A stretch of DNA of 64,000 nucleotides, taken from Novosphingobium pokkalii. Its GTDB lineage: Bacteria > Pseudomonadota > Alphaproteobacteria > Sphingomonadales > Sphingomonadaceae. The position numbers and the translations under genes are program-made. Each line of letters opens with the position of its first letter. Position 1 is the stretch's first letter. Location: assembly GCF_014652855.1 (NCBI RefSeq), contig NZ_BMZP01000017.1, positions 1-64,000 of the forward strand, written 5' to 3'. Shown here piece after piece: positions 16,732 to 25,574 of the stretch. The notes under the pieces are model-generated. The model made no database searches. It had not been told where the DNA came from and worked only from the letters and a program-made list of their open reading frames with translations.

Positions 16732-19335
16732 TCAAGTGCCCGCGTGGGACGATGGCGCGACTGCCTGCCCCTGGCTCACCGCCACGCGCAGTTCCTTGAG
16801 ACCATAGGGCTTGTTGATCACCGGAACCCCGGGCCAGCGCTCTGCGCCGATCCCCTCGCCATAGCCGGTGGCAAAGGCAAACGGCACGCCCAGTTCGGTC
16901 AGCCGGTCGGCCACCGGCGCGCTGGTGTCCACGCCCAGGTTGAAATCGAGCAGGGCAAAGGCAAACGCCTGCTGATCCAGCAGACGCAAGGCATCGCGCA
17001 CCGTGGGCGCCGTGCTGACCGAAGCGGCGCCCAGTTCGCGCAGCGCGTCCTCGCCATCCAGGGCAATGATCATGCTGTCTTCCACCAGCAGCACGTCGCA
17101 CCCGTCGAGCGGCGTGGTCGCGCCGCCCAGGCTGATCGGAACCGGCCCGCTGTGCCGCGCTGCGGTGACGCCCGCCACGCAGTGTTCGGGCATGGTAAAG
17201 CGTGCATGCACGCCGGCCGGGTGATAGGCGATTTCCGCCGTGCCACCCAGATCATAGGGGATCGAACGCTCGATGATCGTGCTGCCAAACCCGCGCCGGG
17301 TGGGAGGCGCCACCGGCGGGCCATCCTGCTCCTGCCAATCCAGCGTCAGACCACCGCCCGCATCGCGCTGCCACGAGATATGCACCGTGCCCTCGCCCGC
17401 CAGCGCGCCATACTTGACCGCATTGGTCATCAATTCGTGGATCACCAGGGCGATGGTGACATAGGCGGTGGGATAGAGCAGCACGTTTTCGCCCTGCGCC
17501 ACCACCCGTTCGGACTGCGCGCGCAGATAGGCGCCCGCTTCCACTTCGACCAGATCAGCTAGGCGCGCCGGCCCCCAGCGATCGGCCGTGATCTGGTCAT
17601 GCGCGCGGGCGAGCGAGCGGATGCGATCATCGAGGGTGGCAATGAACCCGGTGACATCGGCGGCACCGTCGCGGGTCTGGGCGATCAGGCCGCGGATCAG
17701 CGAGAGAATGTTGCGCACGCGGTGGTTGAGTTCGGCGATCAGCAGTTCCTGCCGTTCCGATGCGCGGGCGCGCTCCGCCCCGGCGGTTTCGGCCAAGCGC
17801 ACCAACACTTCGAGCATGCCCACGCGCAGCGCCTCGGCCACGCGGCGCTCGGCCGGGGTGAACGGTTGGCTGGTGCCCTTGACCAGCTCGGCCCAGGCCT
17901 CGAAGCTCTTGCGCGGCGTCAGGCGCGGGCCGTTGGGACCATGGACGATTTCCTTTTCCGGCTTGCCGCCCCAGCGTACCTCGCGAAGCCGCTCGGCGCG
18001 GAACAGCACGATGTAGTCGCGCGGTTCCCGCGAGAGCGGAATGGCCAGCATGCCCGCTGCGACATCGGCGTGGGCGGCCGCCTCGGGCAGCAGCGCCGCG
18101 ATCGTCTCGCTGGCAAAGACCTGGCCTGAAGAGACACGATTGAGCAGGCGCACGATGGCATCGAACTGCCCTGCATCGGGCGTCAGCCCCACCAGCGAGG
18201 TTTGCCCGCGCACGTGCACGCCAATGCCGTCAGCGGGGATCGCGTCGCCGATCACGTCGGCCAGCCACTGCGGATTGTCGAGCAGGTCGTTGTCCTGCGC
18301 CACGGTGGCGAGCAGGCGATCGGTCACGGCGCGGCCGCGCGCTTCGTATTCGCGGGCTTGGGCATTTTCGCGCGCGTCGAGCATCAGCGAAAACATCTGG
18401 CCAAACAGCTCGGCCGCACTGCGCGCTGCCATGTTGGGCAAGCGCGGCGCATAGTGGTGGCAGGCAAACAGCCCCCACAGCTTGCCGCCGACGACGATCG
18501 AGATCGACAGCGACGCGCAGACGCCCATGTTGTGCAGATATTCGATATGGATCGGCGAAACCGCGCGCAGCACCGACAGCGATTGGTCCAGCAGCACCCC
18601 ATCGGGATCGCGCTGCGGCACCAGCGGCACGGGCGTTGCCCCCACATCGGCAATCACGCGAAAGGTGTTGCGCAGATAGAGTTGCCGCGCCTGCGCGGGA
18701 ATGTCGCTGGCCGGGTAATGCAGGCCCAGGAAGCTGTCGATGCCATGGCGCACGGATTCGGCCACCACTTCGCCCGATTCCTGCGCATCGAAGCGATAGA
18801 CCATGACGCGGTCGAAACCGGTGATCGCGCGCACCTGCCGCGCGCCTTCGCGCAGGAACGCGGGCAGGCCGTCTACCTGTTGCAGCCGCGCGATCATGCT
18901 GCGCACCACCGAAGTCGCCTCCAGTGGCTCGACCGCCGCCGGTTCGGCCTCGATCACGATCTCGCGCCCGGCAAAATGCACCGCGACGTCGAACGGCGGG
19001 CGCCCGGCCAGCAGCGGCACGGAAAAGATGCGCTCTACGGCGTCCGGCCCGCGCAGCGTGGTCAGGCGATTGCGGATGGTGTGAATAGCTTCCCGCTCGA
19101 ACAGGAACGACAGCGGCTGCCCGAGCGCGTCCTGCGCACTCGTGCCGGTAAAGTCGGCCAAGTTCTGCGATACGCGCGCCACCATCCAGTCTGGCGTGAC
19201 CGCAACAAGAAAGCCGAAAGGCTGGATGATGCCCAGAATGTGGATCGGCTCGCGATCGCAATTGCTGAGATCCACGGCAAAGGCTTCCGCCCGCTCGACG
19301 GGAACCTGGCCGCTCGATTCAGTTTTCTGGGTCAT
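16732..19335 (-). CDS. bphP: Bacteriophytochrome hybrid histidine kinase (PAS-GAF-PHY-HWE kinase-REC)
   Basis: This 867-residue photoreceptor binds biliverdin and signals through a kinase. The chromophore cysteine is present (Cys26 in LSNCDREPIH). The GAF domain has HYPASDIP (Asp211) and conserved His268 and His293/294; the PHY tongue has PRKSF (474-478). The kinase is HWE/HisKA_2-like, with His538 in ELNHRVRNILS and Asn638 in HELMTNAVKYGA. A receiver domain follows (from about 747), with Asp797 in LLDFNLG and Lys842 in INKPYG. Start ATG 19335 was preferred to a GTG at 19359, which lies next to the astD terminator. No heme oxygenase (bphO) is adjacent. Confidence 0.95.
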   Translation of the reverse strand: MTQKTESSGQVPVERAEAFAVDLSNCDREPIHILGIIQPFGFLVAVTPDWMVARVSQNLADFTGTSAQDALGQPLSFLFEREAIHTIRNRLTTLRGPDAVERIFSVPLLAGRPPFDVAVHFAGREIVIEAEPAAVEPLEATSVVRSMIARLQQVDGLPAFLREGARQVRAITGFDRVMVYRFDAQESGEVVAESVRHGIDSFLGLHYPASDIPAQARQLYLRNTFRVIADVGATPVPLVPQRDPDGVLLDQSLSVLRAVSPIHIEYLHNMGVCASLSISIVVGGKLWGLFACHHYAPRLPNMAARSAAELFGQMFSLMLDARENAQAREYEARGRAVTDRLLATVAQDNDLLDNPQWLADVIGDAIPADGIGVHVRGQTSLVGLTPDAGQFDAIVRLLNRVSSGQVFASETIAALLPEAAAHADVAAGMLAIPLSREPRDYIVLFRAERLREVRWGGKPEKEIVHGPNGPRLTPRKSFEAWAELVKGTSQPFTPAERRVAEALRVGMLEVLVRLAETAGAERARASERQELLIAELNHRVRNILSLIRGLIAQTRDGAADVTGFIATLDDRIRSLARAHDQITADRWGPARLADLVEVEAGAYLRAQSERVVAQGENVLLYPTAYVTIALVIHELMTNAVKYGALAGEGTVHISWQRDAGGGLTLDWQEQDGPPVAPPTRRGFGSTIIERSIPYDLGGTAEIAYHPAGVHARFTMPEHCVAGVTAARHSGPVPISLGGATTPLDGCDVLLVEDSMIIALDGEDALRELGAASVSTAPTVRDALRLLDQQAFAFALLDFNLGVDTSAPVADRLTELGVPFAFATGYGEGIGAERWPGVPVINKPYGLKELRVAVSQGQAVAPSSHAGT

Positions 19336-19360
19336 TCGTGCAGGCAGTAACGCGCCCACG

Positions 19361-19388
19361 AAAAAAAGGTGCCGAAAAATTCGGCACC
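19361..19388 (-). terminator. Rho-independent terminator after astD
   Basis: Read on the minus strand, GGTGCCGA, a five-base ATTTT loop and TCGGCACC form an 8-bp stem followed by seven T residues (19367-19361). It lies 10 nt after the astD stop and just before the bphP start, so the ast operon and bphP are separate transcripts. Confidence 0.92.
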
Positions 19389-19398
19389 CTGTTCATTT

Positions 19399-20817
19399 TC
19401 ACGCAGGCAAGCCCGGCACGGGCTGGGCGGAGATTGCCGGGGCTTCGAAACTCGCCATCGGCCAGGCGCAATAATCGGCGGCGTAATAGGCGCTCGGGCG
19501 GTGGTTGCCGCTCTCGCCCAGCCCGCCGAACGGCATGTTGGCCGCCGCCCCGGTGGTGGGGCGGTTCCAGTTGACCACCCCGGCGCGCACGAACAGGCGG
19601 AATTCCTCCCACAAGGCCGGATCGGCAGTGATCAGGCCCGCCGAAAGGCCGAACGCCGTGTCATTGGCGCTGGCCACGGCCGCGGCAAAATCACCCACGC
19701 GGCGCACGCTCAGCACCGGGGCAAAGACTTCGCGATCGGGCACGGTCAGGCCGGTCACATCCACGATCACCGGTGCGAAGAACGCCTCGCGCCGCCCCTC
19801 CTGCGCCGCTTCGGCCAGGATCGGCCGGGCGCCGGCGGCCACTAGTTCGGCCACGGCCCCCCGCGCGGCGCGCGCTTGCACATCGCCCACCAGCGGCCCC
19901 ATGAACGCTTCGCCCGGTTCATCCCACGCCGCGATCGGCAGGCGACGGGCCAGATCGACCAGCGCTTCGATCACCGCATCGCCCCAGGCACCCTCGGGCA
20001 GGATCAGCCGCCGCGCGCACGAACAGCGCTGGCCGCTGGTAACGAAAGCGGAATGCACGATGAGGCTGGCCACCGCTGCTGGATCGCCATCCCAGGCCAC
20101 CAGCGGATTGTTGCCGCCCAGTTCCAGCGCCAGGATCACATCGGGCCGATCGGCAAATTGGCGGCGGAAAATCTGCCCGGCCGCGGCCGAACCGGTGAAC
20201 AACAGCCCGTCGATCCGCCCTTTCAGCAGCGCCTCGCCGGTTTCGCGCCCGCCCTGCACGATGTTGAGCACGCCGTCGGGCAGGCCCGCTTCACGCCACA
20301 GGCCGATCATCGCCGCGCCAGTGGCCGGGGTCAGTTCCGAAGGCTTGAACACCACGGTGTTGCCGGCCAGCAGCGCCGGCACGATATGGCCATTGGGCAA
20401 GTGGCCGGGGAAATTGTACGGCCCCAGCACGGCCATCACGCCATGGGGGCGGTGGCGCAAGGTGGCCGTGCCAAATGGCATCTCCGCGCTGCGCGAGCCG
20501 GTGCGCTCGGCCTGCGCCGCAATCGAGACCGCCACCTTGCCGGCCATCGAGGCCTGCTCGGTGCGGGTTTCCCACAGCAGCTTGCCGGTTTCGGCGGCGA
20601 TCAGCTCGGCCAGGGCCGGGCTGGCCTTGACCAGGCCGGCATAGCGCTCGGCCACGGCCACGCGCTCTTCCAGCGGAGTGCGCGCCCAGGCCGTAAAGGC
20701 GGCATGGGCCTTGTCCAGCGCAGCGCCGCAGGCAGCCGCATCGGCGACATCGCCTTCCCACACCAGGCGGCCATGGGCCGGATCGAACGACTGGAGCCTT
20801 TGGGTCACGGCAATCAA
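19399..20817 (-). CDS. astD: N-succinylglutamate 5-semialdehyde dehydrogenase
   Basis: AstD oxidises succinylglutamate semialdehyde to succinylglutamate in the arginine succinyltransferase (AST) pathway. The 472-residue aldehyde dehydrogenase has LGPYNFPGHLPNGHIVPALL, typical of AstD, plus the catalytic Glu232 (LELGGNN) and Cys265 (SGQRCSCARR). The listed start is a TTG whose overlap with the astA stop (TTGA) fits coupling; a GTG at 20808 is the alternative. It is the last gene of the operon. Confidence 0.93.
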   Translation of the reverse strand: MIAVTQRLQSFDPAHGRLVWEGDVADAAACGAALDKAHAAFTAWARTPLEERVAVAERYAGLVKASPALAELIAAETGKLLWETRTEQASMAGKVAVSIAAQAERTGSRSAEMPFGTATLRHRPHGVMAVLGPYNFPGHLPNGHIVPALLAGNTVVFKPSELTPATGAAMIGLWREAGLPDGVLNIVQGGRETGEALLKGRIDGLLFTGSAAAGQIFRRQFADRPDVILALELGGNNPLVAWDGDPAAVASLIVHSAFVTSGQRCSCARRLILPEGAWGDAVIEALVDLARRLPIAAWDEPGEAFMGPLVGDVQARAARGAVAELVAAGARPILAEAAQEGRREAFFAPVIVDVTGLTVPDREVFAPVLSVRRVGDFAAAVASANDTAFGLSAGLITADPALWEEFRLFVRAGVVNWNRPTTGAAANMPFGGLGESGNHRPSAYYAADYCAWPMASFEAPAISAQPVPGLPA

Positions 20818-21824
20818 CTCACGATCAGCGGCTCGCCGGGGCGGGTGCCCAGCGCGGCCAGGGTTGCTTCGGGAACGACCAGCGCCTTTTCGTCGACGCG
20901 AGCCGGGGTCAATACGGCGCGGAACGTGGCCAAGCCCGGCGTTGCCACCAGATGCAGGCGCTCCCCTTCGGCCAAGTCCACTGCGCCGGCGGCGGCCGGC
21001 AGCGTCCGCGCGTTGCGGACGGTGCGGATCTGGTCGCGCGGCGCGGTCACCGTGGGGCCGCCGTCAAAGATGTCGATCAGGCCGGAACGGGTAAAGCCCT
21101 CGTCCTCCAGCATGGCCAGCGCCCGCGCGCCGTGGCGATGCACCTTGGCAATGGCCTCTCGCGCGGCGGGATCGACCAGTTCCAGGTAGATCGGATGGCG
21201 CGGCGCCAGGTCGAGGATGAACTGCCCGTCAGTGGCGGTGATCATCCGGTCCGCATCCTCGAACGGCAGGCGGAAGAACTTGGCGGAAATGCCGTGCCAG
21301 AACGGGCTCTCGTCGCGCTCGTCGAACCAGCCGCGCAGCTCGGCCATGATGGTGGCGGCAAACAGATCGCGGTTGGCGCCGATCAGGGCATAGCGCGCCC
21401 GCGCCAGCAGCGAGCCCGCCCCGCCCTGCCGCCTGCGCGGGCGCAAGAACAGCGAGCCGACTTCCGAGGCGCCGGTGCATTCGTTGACCAGCACCAGCGC
21501 CTGGTGATCGAACCGCGTGCCCGTGGCCGAGGAATATTGCGCGAGGGTCATCACCCGGAACGAGAAGTGCGGCCGGTCCAGCCCGACCGCGCCCTTGATC
21601 CCGGCCACGCCCTCGATCCCGCCGGTTTCGCTGTCTTCCAGCATCAGCGTGTACCAGGCCTGCTGCGGCGGCACTTCGCGCGCAAAGCTTTGCGCGGAAA
21701 GCGCCAGCCGCTCGGCCAGCACGGCGCGATCCTCGGGCAGGCTGGTAAAGCCCTTGCCCGACAGGAACGCGAGATCGAGCAAGGCGTCGATGTCGGCCGG
21801 GCCCGCCGGCCGCACCACCAGCAT
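20814..21824 (-). CDS. astA: Arginine N-succinyltransferase
   Basis: AstA moves succinyl from succinyl-CoA to the alpha-amino group of arginine, the committed AST step. The 336-residue protein begins MLVVRPAGPADIDALLDLA and has the family blocks FSFRVMTLAQYSS, TGASEVGSLFLRP, ESPFWHGISAKFF and LIDIFDGGPTV. It shares one base with the astC stop codon. Only one astA copy is present (some species have paired AruF/AruG subunits). Confidence 0.95.
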   Translation of the reverse strand: MLVVRPAGPADIDALLDLAFLSGKGFTSLPEDRAVLAERLALSAQSFAREVPPQQAWYTLMLEDSETGGIEGVAGIKGAVGLDRPHFSFRVMTLAQYSSATGTRFDHQALVLVNECTGASEVGSLFLRPRRRQGGAGSLLARARYALIGANRDLFAATIMAELRGWFDERDESPFWHGISAKFFRLPFEDADRMITATDGQFILDLAPRHPIYLELVDPAAREAIAKVHRHGARALAMLEDEGFTRSGLIDIFDGGPTVTAPRDQIRTVRNARTLPAAAGAVDLAEGERLHLVATPGLATFRAVLTPARVDEKALVVPEATLAALGTRPGEPLIVS

Positions 21825-23044
21825 CAGGCCGCCACCGACTGGCTGGCCGCCACGTTGCCCCAGCCGCGCGCACGGGCGTCGGCCAGCGTCGCATCAAGCC
21901 GGGCCAGCGCTTCGTCCACTTCCGCCGCCGTGATCAGCAGCGAAGGCAGCATGCGCACGCAGTTTTCGCCGCCGCCGGCCACCAGCAGGCCATGCTCGCG
22001 CGCCAGCGCCATGACTTCGCGGTTGTTGGCGTGGAGCTTGAGGCCCATGAGCAGGCCCTTGCCGCGCGTCTCCACGATCTGATCGGGATAGCGCGCCGCC
22101 AGTGTGGCAAAGCCGGTGTAGAAACGGTCGGACATCGCGGCAACATGCGCCAGCGTGGCGTCTTGCGCAATCACGTCGAACACCGCCAGGCCCACGGCCA
22201 TGGCCAGCGGATTGCCACCAAAGGTGGTGCCGTGCACGCCGGTGACCATGCCGCTCGCCGCTTCGGCGGTGGTCAGGCAGGCGCCAATCGGGAAGCCGCC
22301 GCCCAGCGCCTTGGCAATCGCCATGATGTCGGGCTCCGCGCCGGGGAACCACTGGTGGGCAAACAGCTTGCCGGTGCGGCCCATGCCGCTCTGCACTTCG
22401 TCGTGGATCAGCAGCACGCCGGCCTCGCGCGTCAGGCGGCGCAGTTCCAGCAGGAATTCGCCCGACAGCGCCCGCGCGCCGCCTTCGCCCTGCACCGGCT
22501 CGACAATCACTGCCGCCGTGGTCGGCCGGGCAATCGCCTCGGCCAGGGCGGGCATGTCGTCGATCGTCATCTGGTGGAAACCGGGCAGGCGCGGGCCGAA
22601 CCCTTCGAGATAGGTCGGATTGCCCGAGGCATTGATCGCGGCATAAGTGCGGCCGTGGAACGAGCCGGCAAAGCCGATCACGTCGATCCGTTCCGGATTG
22701 CCCTTGGCATGGTGATAGCGGCGCGCGGTCTTGAGCGCGGCTTCCACCGCCTCCGTCCCCGAATTGGCGAAATAGACCAGGTCGGCAAAGGTCGCGCCGG
22801 TCAACTTTTCGGCCAGCGCCTCCTGGCCGGGAATGCGGAAGATGTTGGATACGTGCCACAGCTTGTGCGCCTGCGCGGTAAGCGCGGCGACCAGCGCGGG
22901 ATGGGCGTGGCCCAGGCTGCACGTGGCAATGCCTGCCACGCAATCCAGGAAGCGGCGCCCGTCGCGCGCTTCCAGCCACACGCCTTCCCCACGCTCCACT
23001 TCGATCTGGGCACGGGCATAGAGCGGCATCAGGGCTTCAGACAT
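21824..23044 (-). CDS. astC: Succinylornithine/acetylornithine-type aminotransferase
   Basis: This class III PLP aminotransferase (406 residues) probably converts succinylornithine to succinylglutamate semialdehyde. The PLP lysine is Lys245 in IAKALGGGFPIG, and NSGTEAVEAALKTAR and HDEVQSGMGRTG are present. AstC and biosynthetic ArgD are close relatives; assignment to AstC rests on the next two genes, astA and astD. Start 23044 has GGGGAG 8 nt upstream; the frame extends six codons further without support. Confidence 0.9.
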   Translation of the reverse strand: MSEALMPLYARAQIEVERGEGVWLEARDGRRFLDCVAGIATCSLGHAHPALVAALTAQAHKLWHVSNIFRIPGQEALAEKLTGATFADLVYFANSGTEAVEAALKTARRYHHAKGNPERIDVIGFAGSFHGRTYAAINASGNPTYLEGFGPRLPGFHQMTIDDMPALAEAIARPTTAAVIVEPVQGEGGARALSGEFLLELRRLTREAGVLLIHDEVQSGMGRTGKLFAHQWFPGAEPDIMAIAKALGGGFPIGACLTTAEAASGMVTGVHGTTFGGNPLAMAVGLAVFDVIAQDATLAHVAAMSDRFYTGFATLAARYPDQIVETRGKGLLMGLKLHANNREVMALAREHGLLVAGGGENCVRMLPSLLITAAEVDEALARLDATLADARARGWGNVAASQSVAA

Positions 23045-23138
23045 GACGATTTCTCCCCGCAATCGATGTGCGGCGTGTTGTGTTGCGATCAGGTAAGAGC
23101 CATCCCCCGCACGGTTGCGCGCGGGGGCGGCAAAGGCG

Positions 23139-24179
23139 TCAGGCGGCGGCGGTCATCTTGAAGATGCCCGTGGCGTTGCCGCTATCGAAGGTGAGGTCGA
23201 GCTTGCCGGTGGCCGGATCGACGCGGCGGGTGATGAACTCGAAGAACGAGCCCGGCACTGTCTGCGCCGTCAGCGTGCCATCGGCGGCGCGGAACGAACG
23301 CTTGACCTGCGCCGCGCGCAAGGCGGTCTGGCGCACCCGGCCGGAGGCGGAGACTTCCACCTTGTCCTTGATGCTGCGGCCCGCTTCGCGCTCGCCTTGT
23401 GCCGTGGCTTCCACGTCGGTCACGCGGTCGGTCACGTGGTTGAAGGCATTGCCCTCGGTCGAAATCCAGGCGGCTTCCGCGCTTTCGGCCAGCAGGATCT
23501 CATAGTCGCTTTCGAACGGCACGGGATGCTGGCGATCGAACAGCGTCATCACCACCTTGAGCGCAGCAGCAGCATCCTCCTGCGGCACGCTGCCACCGGC
23601 GGCAAAGCGCGCCAGCACCTGCGCCGTAGCGGCGTCCAGGCGATCGAGCGCCGGGCCGAACACACGCACCGCCGCCTTGGCAAAGGCCGGCGAGAACTGG
23701 TCGACATGCAGTTCGCTGACGAAGAACTGCGGCATGGTTTCGGGCAGGCGCGCATGGCACCAGACATGGCCGGTCATCTTGAGGCGCGGCAGCGGATAGA
23801 CGCCCACTTCGACATAGCCGAGCGGTTCGAGCACGCGGCGGAACGCCTCCACCCCGTTCGGCATGGCGCAACGCGCGCCCTGCGGCAGGGCCACGGTGCG
23901 CAGGGCGCCATGGTCGAGCACGATGCGACGGCCCTCGCGCTGGCACTGCTCCACATATTCGCCGCCTTCGGGAACGCGCTTCAGCAGATCGGCAAAGAGG
24001 ACCAGATTGAGCGCCTCGGCAAAGCGCAGCGCATCGACTCCATTGACCGGGGCATGGCCACCCACCGGCACCATCGGCGCGGCCAGCGCACGAATCTTCG
24101 TCGCAGCCTCGTGCCCGAGGACATTTTCGACAAGGTCTGCGCCCGCGCCTTGTTCGATGGTTGCCAAGTTCGGCATCAT
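23139..24179 (-). CDS. DUF1338 (2-oxoadipate dioxygenase/decarboxylase-like) protein
   Basis: This 346-residue protein belongs to the DUF1338/HglS/YdcJ family. Characterised HglS converts 2-oxoadipate to 2-hydroxyglutarate using iron in D-lysine catabolism. The His90-x3-Arg94 pair in LDHGALRT resembles, as I recall, the metal His and substrate Arg of HglS; a second candidate His lies in FVSELHVDQFS. The actual substrate here is not proven. It heads the presumed operon with astC, astA and astD (94-nt gap to astC) and faces a LysR regulator. Two adjacent ATGs start the gene (24179, 24176), with AAAGGG upstream. Confidence 0.82.
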   Translation of the reverse strand: MMPNLATIEQGAGADLVENVLGHEAATKIRALAAPMVPVGGHAPVNGVDALRFAEALNLVLFADLLKRVPEGGEYVEQCQREGRRIVLDHGALRTVALPQGARCAMPNGVEAFRRVLEPLGYVEVGVYPLPRLKMTGHVWCHARLPETMPQFFVSELHVDQFSPAFAKAAVRVFGPALDRLDAATAQVLARFAAGGSVPQEDAAAALKVVMTLFDRQHPVPFESDYEILLAESAEAAWISTEGNAFNHVTDRVTDVEATAQGEREAGRSIKDKVEVSASGRVRQTALRAAQVKRSFRAADGTLTAQTVPGSFFEFITRRVDPATGKLDLTFDSGNATGIFKMTAAA

Positions 24180-24212
24180 GCGCCCTTTCGATCTAATATC
24201 GTCCCGCAGCGC

Positions 24213-24240
24213 AATTTATGCTAGGAAAGTGGCGCTTCAA
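24213..24240 (-). promoter_or_regulatory. Candidate promoter of the DUF1338-ast operon
   Basis: On the minus strand TTGAAG (24240-24235) and TAAATT (24218-24213) are separated by 16 bp, giving a leader of about 26 nt before the DUF1338 start. The region is only 96 nt long and is shared with the divergent LysR gene, so a LysR site should lie here too. Confidence 0.45.
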
Positions 24241-24275
24241 AACGGGGAAGCATCATCTGTTGATCGGGTTTTGGA

Positions 24276-25190
24276 ATGAGCGAATCACGCCGTGAACTCC
24301 CCTCGATGACCGCGCTGGCCTGCTTCGTGGCCGCCGCGCGCGAAGGCGGCTTCTCCCGCGCCGGGGAACAGCTCGGCCTGACGCAAAGCGCGGTCAGCCG
24401 GCAGATCGCCCTGCTGGAAGAGAGCTTGCAGACCCCGCTGTTCCAGCGACACGGCCGCCGCGTCACGCTGAACGAGGCCGGGCGCGCCTATGCCGAGGAT
24501 ATCGAGCCGGCGCTGCGCCGCATCCGCATGGCGACCGCCAAGGCGATGGACCGGGGCAGCCGCCGCGACCTGACGATCGCCACCCTGCCCAGCTTCGGCA
24601 TGCGCTGGCTGGCCCCGCGCCTGCCGGGCCTGACCGCGCGGCATCCGGAACTGACGGTGAACTTTGCCGCGCGCTCGTTTCCGTTCGATCTGCGCGAGGA
24701 ACGCTTTGACGCCGCGATCCACTTTGGCGCGGCCGATTGGGACGATGCAGTGATGGTGCCCCTGTTCACCGAGCAGGCGGTGGTGGCCTGTGCCCCGTCA
24801 TGGCTGGCGGCAGAGCGGGTGGAACGGCCGGCCGATCTGCTGGGCAAGCCGCTGCTGTTCCAGATTTCACGCCGCACCGCGTGGAACCGCTGGTTCGCGC
24901 TGGCCGGCATCGACGGCCTGCCACCGCTCAAGGGCGCGACCTTCGAGCATTTCCTGATGCTGGCGCAGGCGGCGGCGGCTGGCTCGGGCGCGGCGCTGCT
25001 GCCACGCTTCCTGATCGAGCCGGAACTGCAATCGGGCGCACTGGTCACGCCCTTTGCCACGGCCCTGGTCGATGAGGGCCAGTATTACCTGGTCCTGCGG
25101 CCGGACTGGCGAGACCACCCCGGCCTGGTCAAGTTTCACGACTGGCTGGTGGACGCGGCGCGCGAACAGGGGATGCGCGCCGCCCCGTGA
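24276..25190 (+). CDS. LysR-family (GcvA-like) transcriptional regulator
   Basis: The 304-residue protein has an N-terminal winged helix (SMTALACFVAAAREGGFSRA, then GLTQSAVSRQIALLEE) and a type 2 periplasmic-binding-like effector domain (DLTIATLPSFGMRWLAPRLP). The second half resembles the GcvA/AmpR-like subgroup. It is transcribed away from the DUF1338-astC-astA-astD operon across 96 nt, the usual layout for a LysR activator of that operon. The effector is unknown, possibly arginine or a catabolite. It converges on ubiK. Confidence 0.9.
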   Translation: MSESRRELPSMTALACFVAAAREGGFSRAGEQLGLTQSAVSRQIALLEESLQTPLFQRHGRRVTLNEAGRAYAEDIEPALRRIRMATAKAMDRGSRRDLTIATLPSFGMRWLAPRLPGLTARHPELTVNFAARSFPFDLREERFDAAIHFGAADWDDAVMVPLFTEQAVVACAPSWLAAERVERPADLLGKPLLFQISRRTAWNRWFALAGIDGLPPLKGATFEHFLMLAQAAAAGSGAALLPRFLIEPELQSGALVTPFATALVDEGQYYLVLRPDWRDHPGLVKFHDWLVDAAREQGMRAAP

Positions 25191-25200
25191 TGCCTGGTGT

Positions 25201-25473
25201 TCAGGCCTGGCCCTGCCCGGCGTCCTGCCCGGCGAGCCGCGCTTCGAGGTCGGCGATGCGCGCCTTGAGCGTTTCGACTTCCTCGCGCGCGGCGGCGGCC
25301 ATGTCCTTGACCGCGGCAAACTCCTCGCGGCTGACGAAGTCGAAGCCGCCGAACACTTCGCGGGCCTTTTCGCGCGCGGTTTCGCCCGCTTCGCGGCCCA
25401 GGCCGGCCAGCGTACCGGCAGCGCTGTTCAGCACCTTGACGAAATCGGCGATCATCGGGTTTTCGGTCTGCAT
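25201..25473 (-). CDS. ubiK: UbiK-like accessory factor (BMFP domain)
   Basis: The 90-residue protein (MIADFVKVLNSAAGTLAGL core; VSREEFAAVKDMAAAAREE) matches the BMFP/YqiC family. UbiK binds UbiJ and supports the O2-dependent ubiquinone pathway; BMFP proteins also have membrane-fusogenic activity in vitro. The C-terminal half is a coiled coil (EEVETLKARIADLEARLAG). It is convergent with the LysR gene, a 10-nt gap away. Confidence 0.85.
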   Translation of the reverse strand: MQTENPMIADFVKVLNSAAGTLAGLGREAGETAREKAREVFGGFDFVSREEFAAVKDMAAAAREEVETLKARIADLEARLAGQDAGQGQA

Positions 25474-25574
25474 GGCGGCCCATCCTGGGGTTGAACGTGT
25501 GGCCGCCTACATGGTGCGGGCGCCCGCGAACCGCAAGCGCCCAATCCACTTAATCCCGCACAGAGTCGCGCGAT

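Noticed and set aside
19336..19359. GTG start for bphP at 19359
   Set aside because: It lies beside the T-run of the astD terminator; homology begins after ATG 19335.
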